Part shown: positions 1 through 10,042 of the stretch, piece after piece
Layout: each line of letters opens with the position of its first letter
Numbering within the stretch: position 1 is the stretch's first letter
From: Canna indica
Lineage: Eukaryota > Streptophyta > Magnoliopsida > Zingiberales > Cannaceae
Direction: 5' to 3'
NCBI GenBank assembly: GCA_034359265.1
Contig: CP136893.1
Span: 25,304,001-25,368,000 of the forward strand
Length of the DNA stretch: 64,000 bases
Made by a program: the position numbers and the translations under genes
The notes under the pieces: generated by a model
The model's input: the letters and a program-made list of their open reading frames with translations, nothing else
What the model was told of the DNA's origin: nothing
Database searches by the model: none

Positions 1-457
1 GTATGAGGGTATGGGTGTGTGAGTTATGTATCAGATAAATGTATCAATGTATCAATGGAAATTTGAAATTTTCAAATTTTCTGGTTGCAGGTATAGGTCA
101 TCAGCAACGGCTTTCCCACGGGCGTCCGTGGGAAAGCCGTTGCTAAAAGTGTATCGAAAGCCGTTGCTGATGACCTACAGCAACGGCTTAGCGACGGAGT
201 TTTACTAACGGTGTTGCTACGGACTCAGCGGCCATTGCTATTAATGGTATCAGCAACGGCTCCGGGTCTGTGGCAAAACCATTGCTGATAATATTTTTAG
301 CGACGGCCCGAGCGGCCGTTGCTGAACCGTTGCTAAGTCATCAGCAACGCGACTTTCTCTCACGGCGCTATAGCAACGGCTCAGCCGTTGCTGATGCTCG
401 TCAGCAACGGCTCAGCAACGGCATCAGCCGTTGCTGATGACCATTTTTCTAGTAGTG
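1..457 (-). mobile_element. CACTA element A, terminal part
   Basis: Read on the minus strand, the segment starts at 457 with the CACTA terminus CACTACTAGAAAAATGG. It then runs through many copies of the subterminal motif TCAGCAACGGC and its inverse, the usual transposase-binding landscape of En/Spm elements. It ends in an AT-rich stretch (1-85) that is an inverted copy of 528-603. The internal part lies outside the window to the left. No gene is visible in this part. Confidence 0.75.
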
Positions 458-2984
458 CCCGTAGCAACGCCGTTAGTAAAAGCTCGTTGCTATGTCGTTG
501 CTGATGATGTGAACCTGGTAACGAAAAAAATTAAAATTTCAAATTTCCATTGATACATTGATACATTATCTGATACATAACTCACACACCCATAAACTCA
601 TACACACATTCATTCACACATCACAAATACACCAAGATATATATCAAAACAATTATATTTATATTGATAATTATCCACAATAGTATAAAAACTATTCAAA
701 TACAAAATTGAAGTATCAATATCCAAACAAAATAAATTAAATAAGTATAATATCTCAGTAACAAAGTCAATAAAAAAAAATCTCACGATGATGATGGAGG
801 ATGACCTGGATCATTTGGCGGGGTCTGGAGTGCTTGAGTGTACACCGGCGTGGATTGACTCGAGGATGATGGATAAGATGATGCCGAAGAGATGCCTGCT
901 TTGGGATGACCTGACAAGTTGCGTATCATAGCATGCATCTCCGCCATCATCTAACTCTGGAGCTCCATCATCTCAGTCTGACGTGCGACTGTCTCCTCTA
1001 GAGTCTTTATTCTGCTACTATGATCATAATTGGATCTGGAGGTGGACGGCCGCTCACCAGCGACCGGAGGGGTCGGTGCCCCATGTGGCCATAGTACGGC
1101 TCGCGCATGACCACTATCTGCAAAGCCATATACGCGGCCATGGTCCTAGCCACCTGCGGCCTCGACCCACGTTGTTGCGTCAAAGTCCTCGGGGGTGCCC
1201 CCGCGCTACACCACCGTCTGGCTATAGGTCTCCTACTCGAGTTTGATTTTTTGTTTAATATTTATCATAAAACTTAAATTATAAATATATAATGAATAAT
1301 TTAAATAAATATATAGTTACCATAATGAATGCAGCGCGGTTGTCGATGTACTCCCCCGTCCCATGTGCTCGACAGTGAGTCCGCTCAAACACCGCCATCG
1401 GGGAGGGTCGCTGGACAGTCCCATCATCCGACACCATCGTCTATATTTACAAAACAAATACATTAATTAGTACACATAGTAATAAATAAAATATATAATT
1501 AAAAGGTATACTTACCATACGGTTCGCGTGCACTGCAAAAGCAATAGAGCCGCCGGTGTGACGCGCTGCTTCCCCCGACATGCGATTTCTAGCCACATTC
1601 CTAGAAACCTCCTGCCATCGATCCGTCTACCATATTCCCACGAGTTGGTCCCATATATCCGGAGTAATCCAATCGGGCCGTATCCCCAGAGTCTCCGCGA
1701 TGTTAGTAGTCCCAACTCGTGCCATCGCCTGGGACCGGGCCTGCCCCAGCTGCCCGTTGTACCTTGCTCGGGAAATAGCCTCCCAGGCAGCATAAATGAA
1801 GGGCCTTTGGTCCTCAGCCCATGTATAGCGAGCCTGCAAAATAATAATATCAGTACCAATATTAATCATTATGAATGTAAAAAAAAAATAATACGTTCCT
1901 CAAACTCGCGCCATAACATGTCAACGTGCTCGCTAGGCACGTGAGACCACATAGGCCATGCCCCGTGCATGTATCGTCGAATAGTAGAAGAAATGCTCCT
2001 CGGCACTTCTTCTTGCTCGAACCTGCATAACAAAAATAAATTTTAATATTATATTATGATATAATGAATTTGTAATGATTCATAATTCATGATATATTAC
2101 CGCTCCCCAATCACACTAATAAATCTACGTGACACTGTGGCTGGTGGAGGCTGCTACCTGTTCGGCCCACGTGGCCGCCTGCGTTTGGATGTACTAGCCT
2201 CGGCAGTATCATCGACATGAGGATCAGCAACATGAGTAAGTGTAGGAGTCTCACCGATCGAAGACTCCGAAGCTCTCCTATGACGATAACCACGACCAAA
2301 CATATCTGTCGAATAGACATATAATCAGATTATTGTATAAATAGTAGAGATATATTTAATAAGATATATACTTTACAATTAATCTAAATAATTAATTAAA
2401 TAATTAATTTACAAATAAATAAATAAAAATTAATCTACAATTTTCAGCGCGGGAGTATAGCGTGTCCGGACACTGTACAAGATCCGGTAGTGGCCATCGG
2501 TCGTTCGCCGCCCGTCGAAACCCTAAAAATAGAGTTTCGATCGGATTTCCCGCCGGCCGCAACGGAAAGAGATGGCCGAGCGACGATGAATACCTGAAAT
2601 CGGCGGTCGAGGACGGACGGCAGCGTCGGCAGCGGTAGCTCGGCGGTGGTGGCGTCGGCAGCGGTGGCGAGAGGCGGGAGGAGGAGGCGGCGGCATCAGC
2701 GGGAGGAAGAAGGGGCGGGCACGATCTGTGACCTATATAAACTTATCAGCAACGGCTCACTCGCCCGTTAGAAAGTCGTTGCTAATAAGTTATCATCAGC
2801 AACGGTTCACTTGTCCGTTAGAAAGCCGTTGCTGATAATTAAAATCATCAGCAACGGCTCGCGTGTCCGTTAGAAAGCCATTGCAGATACAACATATCTG
2901 CAACGGTTTGAGCGGCCGTAAGAATGCCGTTGCAAATAGCAACGTCTTGAGCGGCCGTTGCTGAAGACTCAATTTCTAGTAGTG
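458..2984 (-). mobile_element. CACTA element B, coding sense on minus strand
   Basis: The right end, ATTTCTAGTAGTG at 2972-2984, is a CACTA terminus. It is preceded by subterminal TCAGCAACGG repeats (2745-2965). The left end (458-520) has the same repeats but no intact CACTA terminus, because element A abuts it. The interior carries the exons of a Transposase_24-like gene on the minus strand and a GC-rich leader (2450-2720). The TNP2 transposase gene is absent, so the element is non-autonomous. Confidence 0.75.
780..2330 (-). pseudogene. Transposase_24-like (Ptta/En/Spm) gene of CACTA element B
   Basis: This is a multi-exon minus-strand gene of the accessory CACTA protein family (TNPA-like, Transposase_24), thought to bind subterminal repeats during transposition. 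Visible pieces, in coding order, are: a basic Arg/Pro-rich N-terminal exon (about 2100-2303, with RRRPRGPNR); a short exon (about 1895-2020); the conserved core at about 1627-1830, with RPDWITPDIWDQL and TWAEDQRPF; a small exon at about 1520-1580; and a C-terminal exon at about 800-1250 with GGWDHGRVYGFADSG followed by a coiled-coil-like stretch. The pieces line up with the copy at 7130-8850. In-frame stops occur (for example after GPNR and in the last exon), so it is probably not functional. Exon borders are approximate. Confidence 0.7.
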
Positions 2985-3510
2985 TAAGACACAAACACTT
3001 GATTTCGTACTCTTGCATTGAACACATGAACATGTAACATATTAATGTTTTACAGTATATTTTGTATATCTGAATATCTCTTAACAATGCCCACGAAATT
3101 ATAGCAATAACTTTGTATTATGGTGTTGCCACTATAGCAAATGCATGGGAAATCAATATTTATTAGAGTAAAAATCAACATTTTTTTGATGTTCGAAATC
3201 TAATTTAAACCGCTTTGAATGAGCCAAATTTAAGATCAAAATGGAGGTGATGAGGTGATCAGTGAAGAGATGAGCAGATCATGAGAGCGGGTTTTTGAAT
3301 TCTGCAACCACTGCGAAATTCATGCTAAATCAAGATAATTAACGGATAAAAACCGACGCCTAATGACGGCGTCAGTTTAAGTCCACACAAATTAACGTAA
3401 ATTACTATAGTGTGCTCAATTTTAATATTTTTAAATATTATAATTATTTATAAATAAATTTAAAAATATCTTGTGATTTTTTATATTTTTTAAGAAAATA
3501 ATTATTATTT
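2985..3510. other. Unassigned intergenic sequence
   Basis: AT-rich DNA between CACTA element B and a MITE-like foldback. I see no credible coding region, RNA gene or terminal repeat. There is a short palindromic patch GACGCC...GGCGTC near 3353-3372. Confidence 0.4.
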
Positions 3511-3752
3511 TGGTACCAATAGTTTACTTGAACATTGGTTTTAGTCCCCATAATTTATAAAATTTTGGTTTTAGTCCTCATAGTTTACAAAGTTGGTCCT
3601 TACAGGTCCACGTTAGCAATGTCTAGTCAGCATCTGTTATCCACGTCAGCTCCGTTTAGGCCTCTTGTGACGGCAGAGACCAAATCCTAAATGGAAATAA
3701 AGTGTGGGGACTAAAATCAAAATTTGAGCAAACTGTGGGGACCAAAAGTATT
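3511..3752. repeat. MITE-like foldback element (Mutator-type ends)
   Basis: The left arm (TTGGTACCAATAGTTTAC, then GGTTTTAGTCCCCATA) is matched in inverse by the right arm (GGGGACTAAAATCAAAATTT, then AAACTGTGGGGACCAAA). The element is about 240 bp with no coding capacity. The wording of the ends (GGTTTTAGTCCCC) is typical of small Mutator-like MITEs. I could not identify a clean target duplication. Confidence 0.55.
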
Positions 3753-4545
3753 TAGGAGGCGTTTGGTCTAAGGCAATCCATCTAGATTACTAGCAATCTT
3801 GTCTTTAAATTACTAAGACCCCACACATTATCTTATTTGGTATCTCACTTATGCAGGTAATGTGGATTGCCTCGGTAATCCAGATTGTCATCAAAGTGGT
3901 AATTCAGATTGCTCAAATGGAGGATGTCTATGTGGATTACCTCTGAAGTGATAATCTTATTTGGTATCTCACTTATTCGTCAATGTCGGGTTCTTGGTCT
4001 CCTTAGCCATGGTGGAGACGATGTTGAAGCTGATGTAGGCGATCGAAGAAGAGGACGACAAAAGCGCCGAAGACGCCGCGGGTGCCATAGTCGAAGAAGC
4101 CGTCGTAGTTTGAGGCCTTGGCCTTGGTAAAGCCGGCGACGATGATGAAGAGAATGACGACGACGGTTGAGGACGGGAGGTGCCCTTGGTGTTGAGGATG
4201 GCGACGAGGCAGATGATGGTGATGACGATGATGACAATGGGGTCGAGGCGGTTGCAGTCGGCAGAAGGGGGATGTGGATATTGAGCACTTTGGAGATGGG
4301 TGGCAATGAGAGGAAGAAAGGGAGGATGAGAGAGAGGTGAGACCCAATTAAAAATTATATTAAATCATTTCTGGATTGCCACGTCAGCAAGTTAACAGAT
4401 GATCTCACGGTTTGCATATGGGGGACATTATTGAAACCAATGTTAAAGTTCTTATATACAATTGAGACCAATCAAAGGATTGGCCAAAATTGAGAAATTC
4501 GTAAAAGTTGGGGTCATTTTCGTCCAATAACCCTTATATTGTTAT
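3753..4545. mobile_element. Probable small DNA element carrying a host gene fragment
   Basis: The segment starts with AGGCGTTTGGTCTAAGGCAATCC, an end style seen in plant DNA-transposon MITEs. It contains a 24-bp direct repeat (TAATCTTATTTGGTATCTCA and following) at about 3830 and 3954. It encloses a GC-rich amino-acid transporter fragment. The right boundary is a stretch of GACCAATC/GGGGTCATTTTCG sequence (4440-4540). Both termini are inferred, and no target duplication was found. Confidence 0.35.
4003..4262 (-). pseudogene. Captured fragment of a cationic amino-acid transporter (CAT, APC family)
   Basis: The minus strand reads, in two frames, RLDPIVIIVITIICLVAILNT and then VVILFIIVAGFTKAKASNYD, then FFDYGTRGVFGAFVVLFF, and after another shift AYISFNIVSTMAK. 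This is the order found in plant CAT transporters: a transmembrane helix with LNTKG, a helix ending GFTKA, and FxPxGxRGVFxxxxVLFFAYIGFDxVSTMAE. Only about 85 codons of a protein of about 600 remain, with at least two frameshifts, so it cannot make a transporter. Its GC content is far above the flanks. It lies inside DNA-transposon-like sequence, so it was probably captured. Confidence 0.75.
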
Positions 4546-4570
4546 ACTATATTATATTATATTATATTAT

Positions 4571-4765
4571 AGAGTAAATATCCAAAAAAAATATGAACTT
4601 TGAACTTTTTCCCATTTTTAGCATAAACTTTTTCCGTTAGCTAGGAAATACACGAACTTTGATTTTGTTACCCTGTTTAGCATGCACCGTCATTTCTGAC
4701 GATTTAGGTTGATCTGGTAGTTAACGGCGAGGATGTGGCAAATTTTGTCATATGTGAATTATTAT
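4571..4765 (+). repeat. Left terminal inverted repeat of the Pack-MULE-like element
   Basis: This matches the inverse of 12545-12760 across its full length with scattered mismatches. Shared blocks are listed under the parent element. It begins at an AGAGTAAATATCC border next to an ATATT repeat. Confidence 0.65.
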
Positions 4766-4924
4766 TTTAGTATTTTAACCAATTTTATTAATATTTATTA
4801 TAAAAAAAGTTTTTTATCATTATTTTTCTTCTCTCCTCTACTTCCTCATCTTCTCCATCGATGAGGGCATCCTCCTCATCTTCTCCCTCCATGGCCGCCG
4901 CCGTCGAATGAATCCGCCACCCTC

Positions 4925-5351
4925 CTCCTCGTGGCCATCGACGCCTCGTACACCTTTACGTGAGCACCACCGGGCCGCCACGGGACTTGAGTAGCCGAGG
5001 TCGGCAGGGATGGCAATGGGATCCTTTGCATCGTCCGTTTTGTTCTGCTTCAGCATCTGCAATGTTTCATGTGCATCCTTATTCTCCTGAGACTTGACGT
5101 ATCATGAATGCCACCGTCGTGCCTTCCTTCACGTAGCAGTAGTAGTCCACCCTTCTAATGCTAGAGTCGCCACCGATAACAAGCGCCACCTTTCCCTGCG
5201 TGAAATCCATAATATGAGCAACAGAGAGAGGGAAAGGGAGCGAGATAATTGAAGAGAGAAGACATGTAGTTTGTTGGCAGGCTTGTAGCCGTTAGGGTGG
5301 CCTGTGGTTGTGGATCCATGGCATGCTCTTTCTGTGACCGCCAGAGGCCAT
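4925..5351 (-). pseudogene. Captured fragment of a glucose/ribitol dehydrogenase-like SDR, intron retained
   Basis: The minus strand starts at an ATG at 5351 (MASGG). It shows GYKPANKL at about 5276-5300, then a pyrimidine-rich intron-like stretch ending in ACGCAG (about 5193-5275), then GKVALVIGGDSSIRR and YYCYVKEGTTVAF. After a stop and frameshift, LQMLKQNKTDDAKDPIAIPA and DLGY follow. This is the N-terminal third of the plant SDR family named glucose and ribitol dehydrogenase homologs (YKPANKL, GKVALVTGGDSGIGRA, DAKDPIAxxxDLGY). The NAD-binding TGxxxGxG motif is damaged (GGDSSIRR). Retention of the intron indicates copying at the DNA level rather than from mRNA. It is not functional. Confidence 0.8.
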
Positions 5352-5494
5352 CGCGGCAAAAGGAAAAGCTGAGCTTCGTCGAAGATGAAATGGTGAGAGC
5401 GAGGCTGTTGGTGTGATAGATGAATATGGTGAGAGCGAGGGCTCAGTCGCCTCTTGTAGCTATCTGGTTTCCCAGCCTCCCCGAAGAACAAGAC

Positions 5495-5885
5495 CCGATC
5501 GGGATTTCATTTAACCCGATCAAGAATAAATTTACCCGATTGAGATTTCCTTTAACCTGATCGAGAATAAGTTTACTCGATCGAGAATACGTTTAGCCGA
5601 TCGAGAATAAGTTTACCCGATCGGGAATACGTTTACTCGATTGAGAATAACTTTACCCGATCGGGAATAACTTTACCCAATCAGGATTTAAGATATTCCT
5701 GATTAGGATTTCTTAATTACCGGATCGAGATTTAAGATATTCCTGATCGGGATTTCTTAATTACTTGATCGGGTATAATTATTCTCGACCGGGAATAACT
5801 AAAATCTCGATCGAGAATAACTAAAATCTCGATCGGGTATAGTTAATCCCGATCAAGAATAACTAAAATCCCGATCGAGATTTTT
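5495..5885. repeat. Minisatellite with a CCCGATCGRGAATAA core
   Basis: About 20 diverged tandem units of roughly 17-20 bp, built on (C)CGATCGAGAATAAGTTTAC, fill this stretch. The second half turns into the inverse version (GATCGGGATTTCTTAATTA, then GAATAACTAAAATCTCGATC). It lies between the captured SDR and DOMON fragments and has no coding capacity. Confidence 0.8.
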
Positions 5886-5944
5886 TTATACGGTGAAGCC
5901 TCAAATTGTCACCTTGTTTTACGGTGAATCCTCGAATCGGGTAT

Positions 5945-6190
5945 AGTTATGGCCGAAGGGCACTCCGTTCTGCAGCTGCATGGATGCATTCCACACCATG
6001 CTCACCTTAATCTTGTTGCTTGGCTGTGCACCGCGTAGCTAGAGAACGTGGTTGTGTACACCTTAATGCCGCCGCCGGAGCCGGGTGGCGAGGAAGGTGT
6101 TGGCACCGATAATGTTGCTGTCGTTGGGGTTGATGGCCCACGAGACCCAGCCAGAGGCGGACTGCGGTGCCAACACCTTGGCAATCGAGC
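5945..6190 (-). pseudogene. Captured fragment of a DOMON-domain protein (AIR12 / cytochrome b561-DOMON type)
   Basis: On the minus strand one frame reads VLAPQSASGWVSWAINPNDS followed by NIIGANTFLA. The next frame gives GGGIKVYTTTFSSYAV, and a third gives KVSMVWNASMQLQNGVPFGH. This follows the core of plant DOMON domains (APxSGWVSWxINP, MxGxxxLVAF, then VKTYxxxS). Such domains bind heme or redox cofactors in secreted or plasma-membrane electron-transfer proteins. Two frameshifts and the missing signal peptide make it a relic. It is fused directly to the kinase fragment at about 6190, which forms a chimeric captured sequence. Confidence 0.7.
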
Positions 6191-6381
6191 TTGGCGTTAA
6201 AGCCAGACTCGAGCATCTCGTTGTTGGATTTGATGTCGCGGTGGACGACGCGCTGCTCCCACTCCTCGTGGAGGTAAAGGCAAGACATTGGTGAGGCCGA
6301 GCGCGACGTTGAAGCTGACGCCATGGGAGGACGGAGGTCTTCCCGTTGAAGAGGTGGGAGTCGATGCTTTAAGAAGGCCAA
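6190..6381 (-). pseudogene. Captured fragment of an L-type lectin receptor kinase catalytic domain
   Basis: The minus strand, over two frames, reads SFNVALGLTNVL and then LYLHEEWEQRVVHRDIKSNN, EMLESGFNAKL. The catalytic-loop motif HRDIKSxN and the preceding LYLHEEWEQxVVHRD are diagnostic of plant LecRKs. Only about 60 codons remain, with one frameshift. The fragment is cut on one side by the DOMON fusion and on the other by the CACTA that inserted at 6382. The probable continuation past the CACTA, at 12389-12480, was not recognised as kinase. Confidence 0.78.
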
Positions 6382-7129
6382 CACTACTAGAATTGTCGTT
6401 GTCACCGACGGCTAAGGCCGTGGCTAAACCGTCGGTGAAAACTAGCATGGATGACGGGAGCCGTGGCAAAAAGCCGTCACTGATGTACGTGTCTCAGATA
6501 AGTTGTGACAGCTGACCGCTGCCGTCACAAGTAATCATCAACGACAGCCGCGCGCGCTGTCGCTGACTTAAACACATCAGTGATGGCCCTCAGCGGCTGT
6601 CGCTGATTTACACACGTCAGCCGCGGCTGTGAGCCGTCACTGATATTATTAGTAACCGTGATATTTAGTGCTACCCAGACCATCTGTCATTTACAATACG
6701 CTTTTAGCCACGGCGTAGTGACGGGCAGCCGTGGGTAAGCTGTGGTTGAAATTACATCCTGTAATTGAAAAAAAATTAAAATTTTAAAAATTCCTGTATA
6801 TACAATGATATCATCAATCACATATTACAACTATACATATATTTTCAATCACATATTACAACCACAAAACATCATACACATACATTTTCAACCAAGCATA
6901 CAAGTTTTACTTAAATATCATCAATCTAAGCCTCAAACCGGAGGCAAACAAGTATCAAAATATCATATATACAACTATAAGTATATAAACAACTATAAGC
7001 CTCAAACCAGAGGCAAACAAGTAACAAAATATGAAATGTAAAGTATAAACATCTATCAAGTATCTAAGCCTCAAACGAAGGCTAACAAGTGACATAATAT
7101 AATCAAACTACACGAAAATTAATCTTACG

Positions 7130-8850
7130 ACTGCGGTGGAGGCGGTGGAGTCGACAACAACTAGGTCGAGAGTGTCGACTGGGTCGAGGAGGACGACGAC
7201 TGTGAAATCATCGGTAGAAGGCCTGAGTGAGATGCAATCTGAGTGAGGAGGGCCTGCATGTTCTACTTTGTCTGTCTCAACTCGTCATTCGTGCATCTCT
7301 GCTCCTCCATCGCATGTCGCTCCTCCTCCATCGCTTGTCTCTGCTCCTCTATCATCGCTCTTTGCTGTGTTAGCTCGGACTCCAAGGCCGCTATCCGGCT
7401 ATGGTCCTGCGTCCGCGATGTTGAGGGCCTCTCACCCGCAACGGGAGGGGTCGGTGCCCCAAGTGGCCCTAACACAACGCATGCATGGCCACTATATGCA
7501 AAGCCATAAACACGGCCGTGCTCCCAGCCACCTGCGACCTCGACCCATGCACCCACGTCAAACTCCTTCGGCGTGCCTCCGCGCTCAATCACGGTCCTTG
7601 TGTAGGTCTCCTACACGCTTTTATATTTTAAATAATATATATATATATATATATAATATAAAATAAAAAATTATGTAAATCAAATAGACATAAATACTTA
7701 CCATGATGATCGAGGCCTTACTATCGACGTAGTCCCCTGCTCCTCCTCGTTGACGATGAGTGCGCTCAAACACCTACATCAACGAGGGGCATTGGACGGT
7801 GCCATCCTCCGTAACTCGTGTCTTACATTAGAAAATAAATACATTAGTATCATTATACACAATATATAATATTTTAATTAAAAGTAAGGAAATTATACAT
7901 ACCATACTACGCTCATGCACCGCAAAAGACACGGAGACACCAGTGTGGCGCGCCCCTGTGTCGTCCCCCCCCCCCCGACATGCGATTTCTTGATGCTGTT
8001 CAGGAGACCTCTTGCCACTCAGGCGTGTCGCACCGCTTAACAAGCTGGTCCCACACAGGTCCAAGAATCCACTCGGGGGCGTGACCCCGAGTTTGCCCAA
8101 TTTGTGTGGCCCCCAGTCGTCTTATCATGGTCTTACGAGCTTGCTGAAGCAGGCCGTTGTAGCGAATGCGGGAAACGCGCTCCCACGCACTCTCCACAAA
8201 AGGAGTTTGGTCCTCCGGCCATCTATAATGAGCCTGCAAAAGAATAAATTTATTATTACCCATCGATTTTTAACATTAACATTAATTTAATAAACATACT
8301 TATTGATAACTCTCGCCATAGTAAATTCATATGCTCACTAGGGCACGTGAGACCATGTAGGCCACGCCCCGTGCATAAACTTCCGAATCGTCCCCGCTAT
8401 CATGCGTGGGATGTCCTTCTGCTCAAACCTGCACCAAATATAGTACAATTCTATATTACACTTGTGAGGAATTATAAATAAATTATAAGGAATAATTAAT
8501 GTTTCTACTTACCTTCTACGACACACACTAACCAATCTGCGCGACTCTCCCTCGGCTGGCGGATGGAGAATTCTGTTAGGCCCTCGTGGCCTACTTCTCG
8601 ATGTCGACGAGCCTGGATCGGCTCAAGGGATGGTGGCTGGAGGTAGGGGGATAGCAGCCAGATCAACTATGGGAATGGTGGACGGATCAGGTGGGGCAAT
8701 GGTTGCCGGATCAGGTGGGGGGATGGTGGCCGGAGGTGGGGGGATGGTGGTCGAAGGCGAAGGGTCTGTGGGTCCAGGGGTGGCAGGTGGTGATCGTTAG
8801 GGGGTAGTCCTACGAGGAATGCCTCCTCGGGCACGCACTTCTCGAACCAT
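7130..8850 (-). pseudogene. Transposase_24-like gene of CACTA element C
   Basis: Minus-strand, multi-exon accessory transposase gene. Exon 1 (about 8520-8850) starts MVREVRARGG and encodes a Pro/Ala/Ile-rich repeat and RSRPRGPNRILHPP. It contains two in-frame stops. Exon 2 (about 8310-8430) has KFMHGAWPTWSHV. Exon 3 (about 7990-8235) has HYRWPEDQTPFVESAWERVS, HAPEWILGPVWDQLV and TPEWQEVS, which match the Transposase_24 core. Exon 4 (about 7895-7960) has HTGVSVSFAVHE. Exon 5 (about 7690-7825) follows. Exon 6 (about 7130-7620) has GGWEHGRVYGFAYSG and a Glu/Gln/Met-rich coiled coil (about 7270-7390). A run of ten C near 7967 is another oddity. The premature stops make a full product unlikely. 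Confidence 0.75.
8630..8770. repeat. Pro/Ala/Ile-coding imperfect direct repeats
   Basis: About five units of 25-30 bp containing GGATGGTGGCCGGAGGTGGG or close variants. On the minus strand they encode the PPPATIP-like repeat of the accessory transposase exon 1. The copy in the CACTA at 61590-61620 has only one or two units, so the repeat number differs between family members. Confidence 0.6.
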
Positions 8851-9035
8851 AGCTGTCAAATATGTATATAATTAGTATATATATAATAGATTAATAGATA
8901 CATTTAATAATTGAAGATATACTTCACATTTACAATTATTCGTCATTGTCAGTATCATCATCATTCTTCTTGTTCTTCTGTATCAGAATCTTCAAATTCT
9001 TCTTCTTCTCCCTCATCATCATTCTGTCCTTCTTC

Positions 9036-9770
9036 CTAAAGATGGTTATCGTCGTCATCAGCATATTCTACTTCCAATTGAACTAACTCGGTGTCATCAT
9101 CCCCGAGTATTAGACTAACTCGCTCCACTTCGGCAGGATCCTCTTCTTGATAGAAGTCATCTGTTGGCTCATTCTCTCCAACTACCTGGTCAAATTTTCC
9201 TCTGGCTTTTGTCTTACAAACTACATACCAATCTGTCATATCTTTCTTTCGAAATGGATACTGCATATAATATACTTGTTCAGCTTGAGATGTCAATATA
9301 AATGGCTCATTCGAAGCCAATTTTGATTTGTAATTGACCTCGACAAGTTTATACTTTGGATGAACTCTCATACCCCTATCGCTTGTATCGAACCACTGAC
9401 ATTTAAAAATGGCAACTGATATACATCCGAAAAATTACAATTCTATGACTTCTTCCAACAGTCCGTAAAAGTCAACATCACATTCAGCGTACGTTGTCTC
9501 TTTGACGCAGACACCGACATTCATAGTCTTCTTTGTAGATGAATATTCAAGTATGTGAAATTTATATCCATTAACAAAATAACCATTATAACATTGTACA
9601 AGTCGTGCCGGTCCGCTAGCAAACTCAAAGATTTGATTATCTATTTCGTGACTAAGAATTTTTTTATTCGAGTATGCGAAATTTAAGAAGTAAGTTACGC
9701 CTACTCGAAATTCGTCTGTTATAGCTCCACGATGAATTTGTCGATACATCCAACTTCGGTCGCCCGACAT
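9036..9770 (-). pseudogene. TNP2-type CACTA transposase, internally deleted (N-terminal domain joined to DUF4216)
   Basis: The minus strand starts at 9770 with MSGDRSWMYRQ and then EFRVGVTYFLNFAYSN, the opening of the Transpos_assoc domain of CACTA TNP2 proteins. Instead of the cysteine cluster and the large Transposase_21 catalytic domain, the frame passes straight into YNGYFVNGYKFHILEYSS, VDFYGLLEEVIEL, KCQWFDT, EPFILTSQAEQVYYMQYP and WYVVCKTKARG. That is the C-terminal DUF4216 region. It ends in an acidic tail. One TAA follows EEVIEL at 9435. Lacking the DDE catalytic core, the product could not catalyse transposition. Total coding length is about 240 codons, against several hundred or more in full TNP2 proteins. 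Confidence 0.8.
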
Positions 9771-9827
9771 GTTCTGTCAAAAAGTTGACAATATCTTTAG
9801 GTAATATCTTTAGGTGGGATGGTCCTA

Positions 9828-10042
9828 TTCCATTCGGGATTCATGTTATTTATATTGCACTTAGAATTTCTTTAAGTCATTAACTTCATTCTAAATTTCG
9901 GCAGCATCTCCCTACAGTTCTCCGAATACGCATATCATCTGGGCGCGTATCGGAGAACAAGGGAGATAGAAGCCAAAATTTAAAAATAAATAATGACTAA
10001 AATAAATAAACTAAGTGCAATATAAATAACTATGTTCTCAAA
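9828..10042. repeat. Foldback inverted repeat inside CACTA element C
   Basis: The left arm is 9828-9930 and the right arm 9935-10042. They share, in inverse, TTATTTATATTGCACTTAG, TTTAAATTTTGGC-like sequence and GTTCTCCGA(A)TACGC, with only a few bases of loop. It lies just upstream of the transposase start in coding sense. It may be a nested MITE or a regulatory hairpin of the element. Confidence 0.7.

Noticed and set aside
3980..4347. Ser/Pro/His/Arg-rich minus-strand proteins
   Set aside because: Wrong-frame reading of the captured amino-acid transporter fragment, whose true text is visible in the neighbouring frame.
5129..5491. 120-codon minus-strand open frame with Leu/Ser-rich stretch that could look like a membrane protein
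   Set aside because: It spans the exon, intron and out-of-frame exon of the captured SDR. The hydrophobic run is the intron's pyrimidine tract.
5495..5885. CRISPR-like spaced repeats
   Set aside because: Units are contiguous and diverged without unique spacers, and the DNA is eukaryotic.
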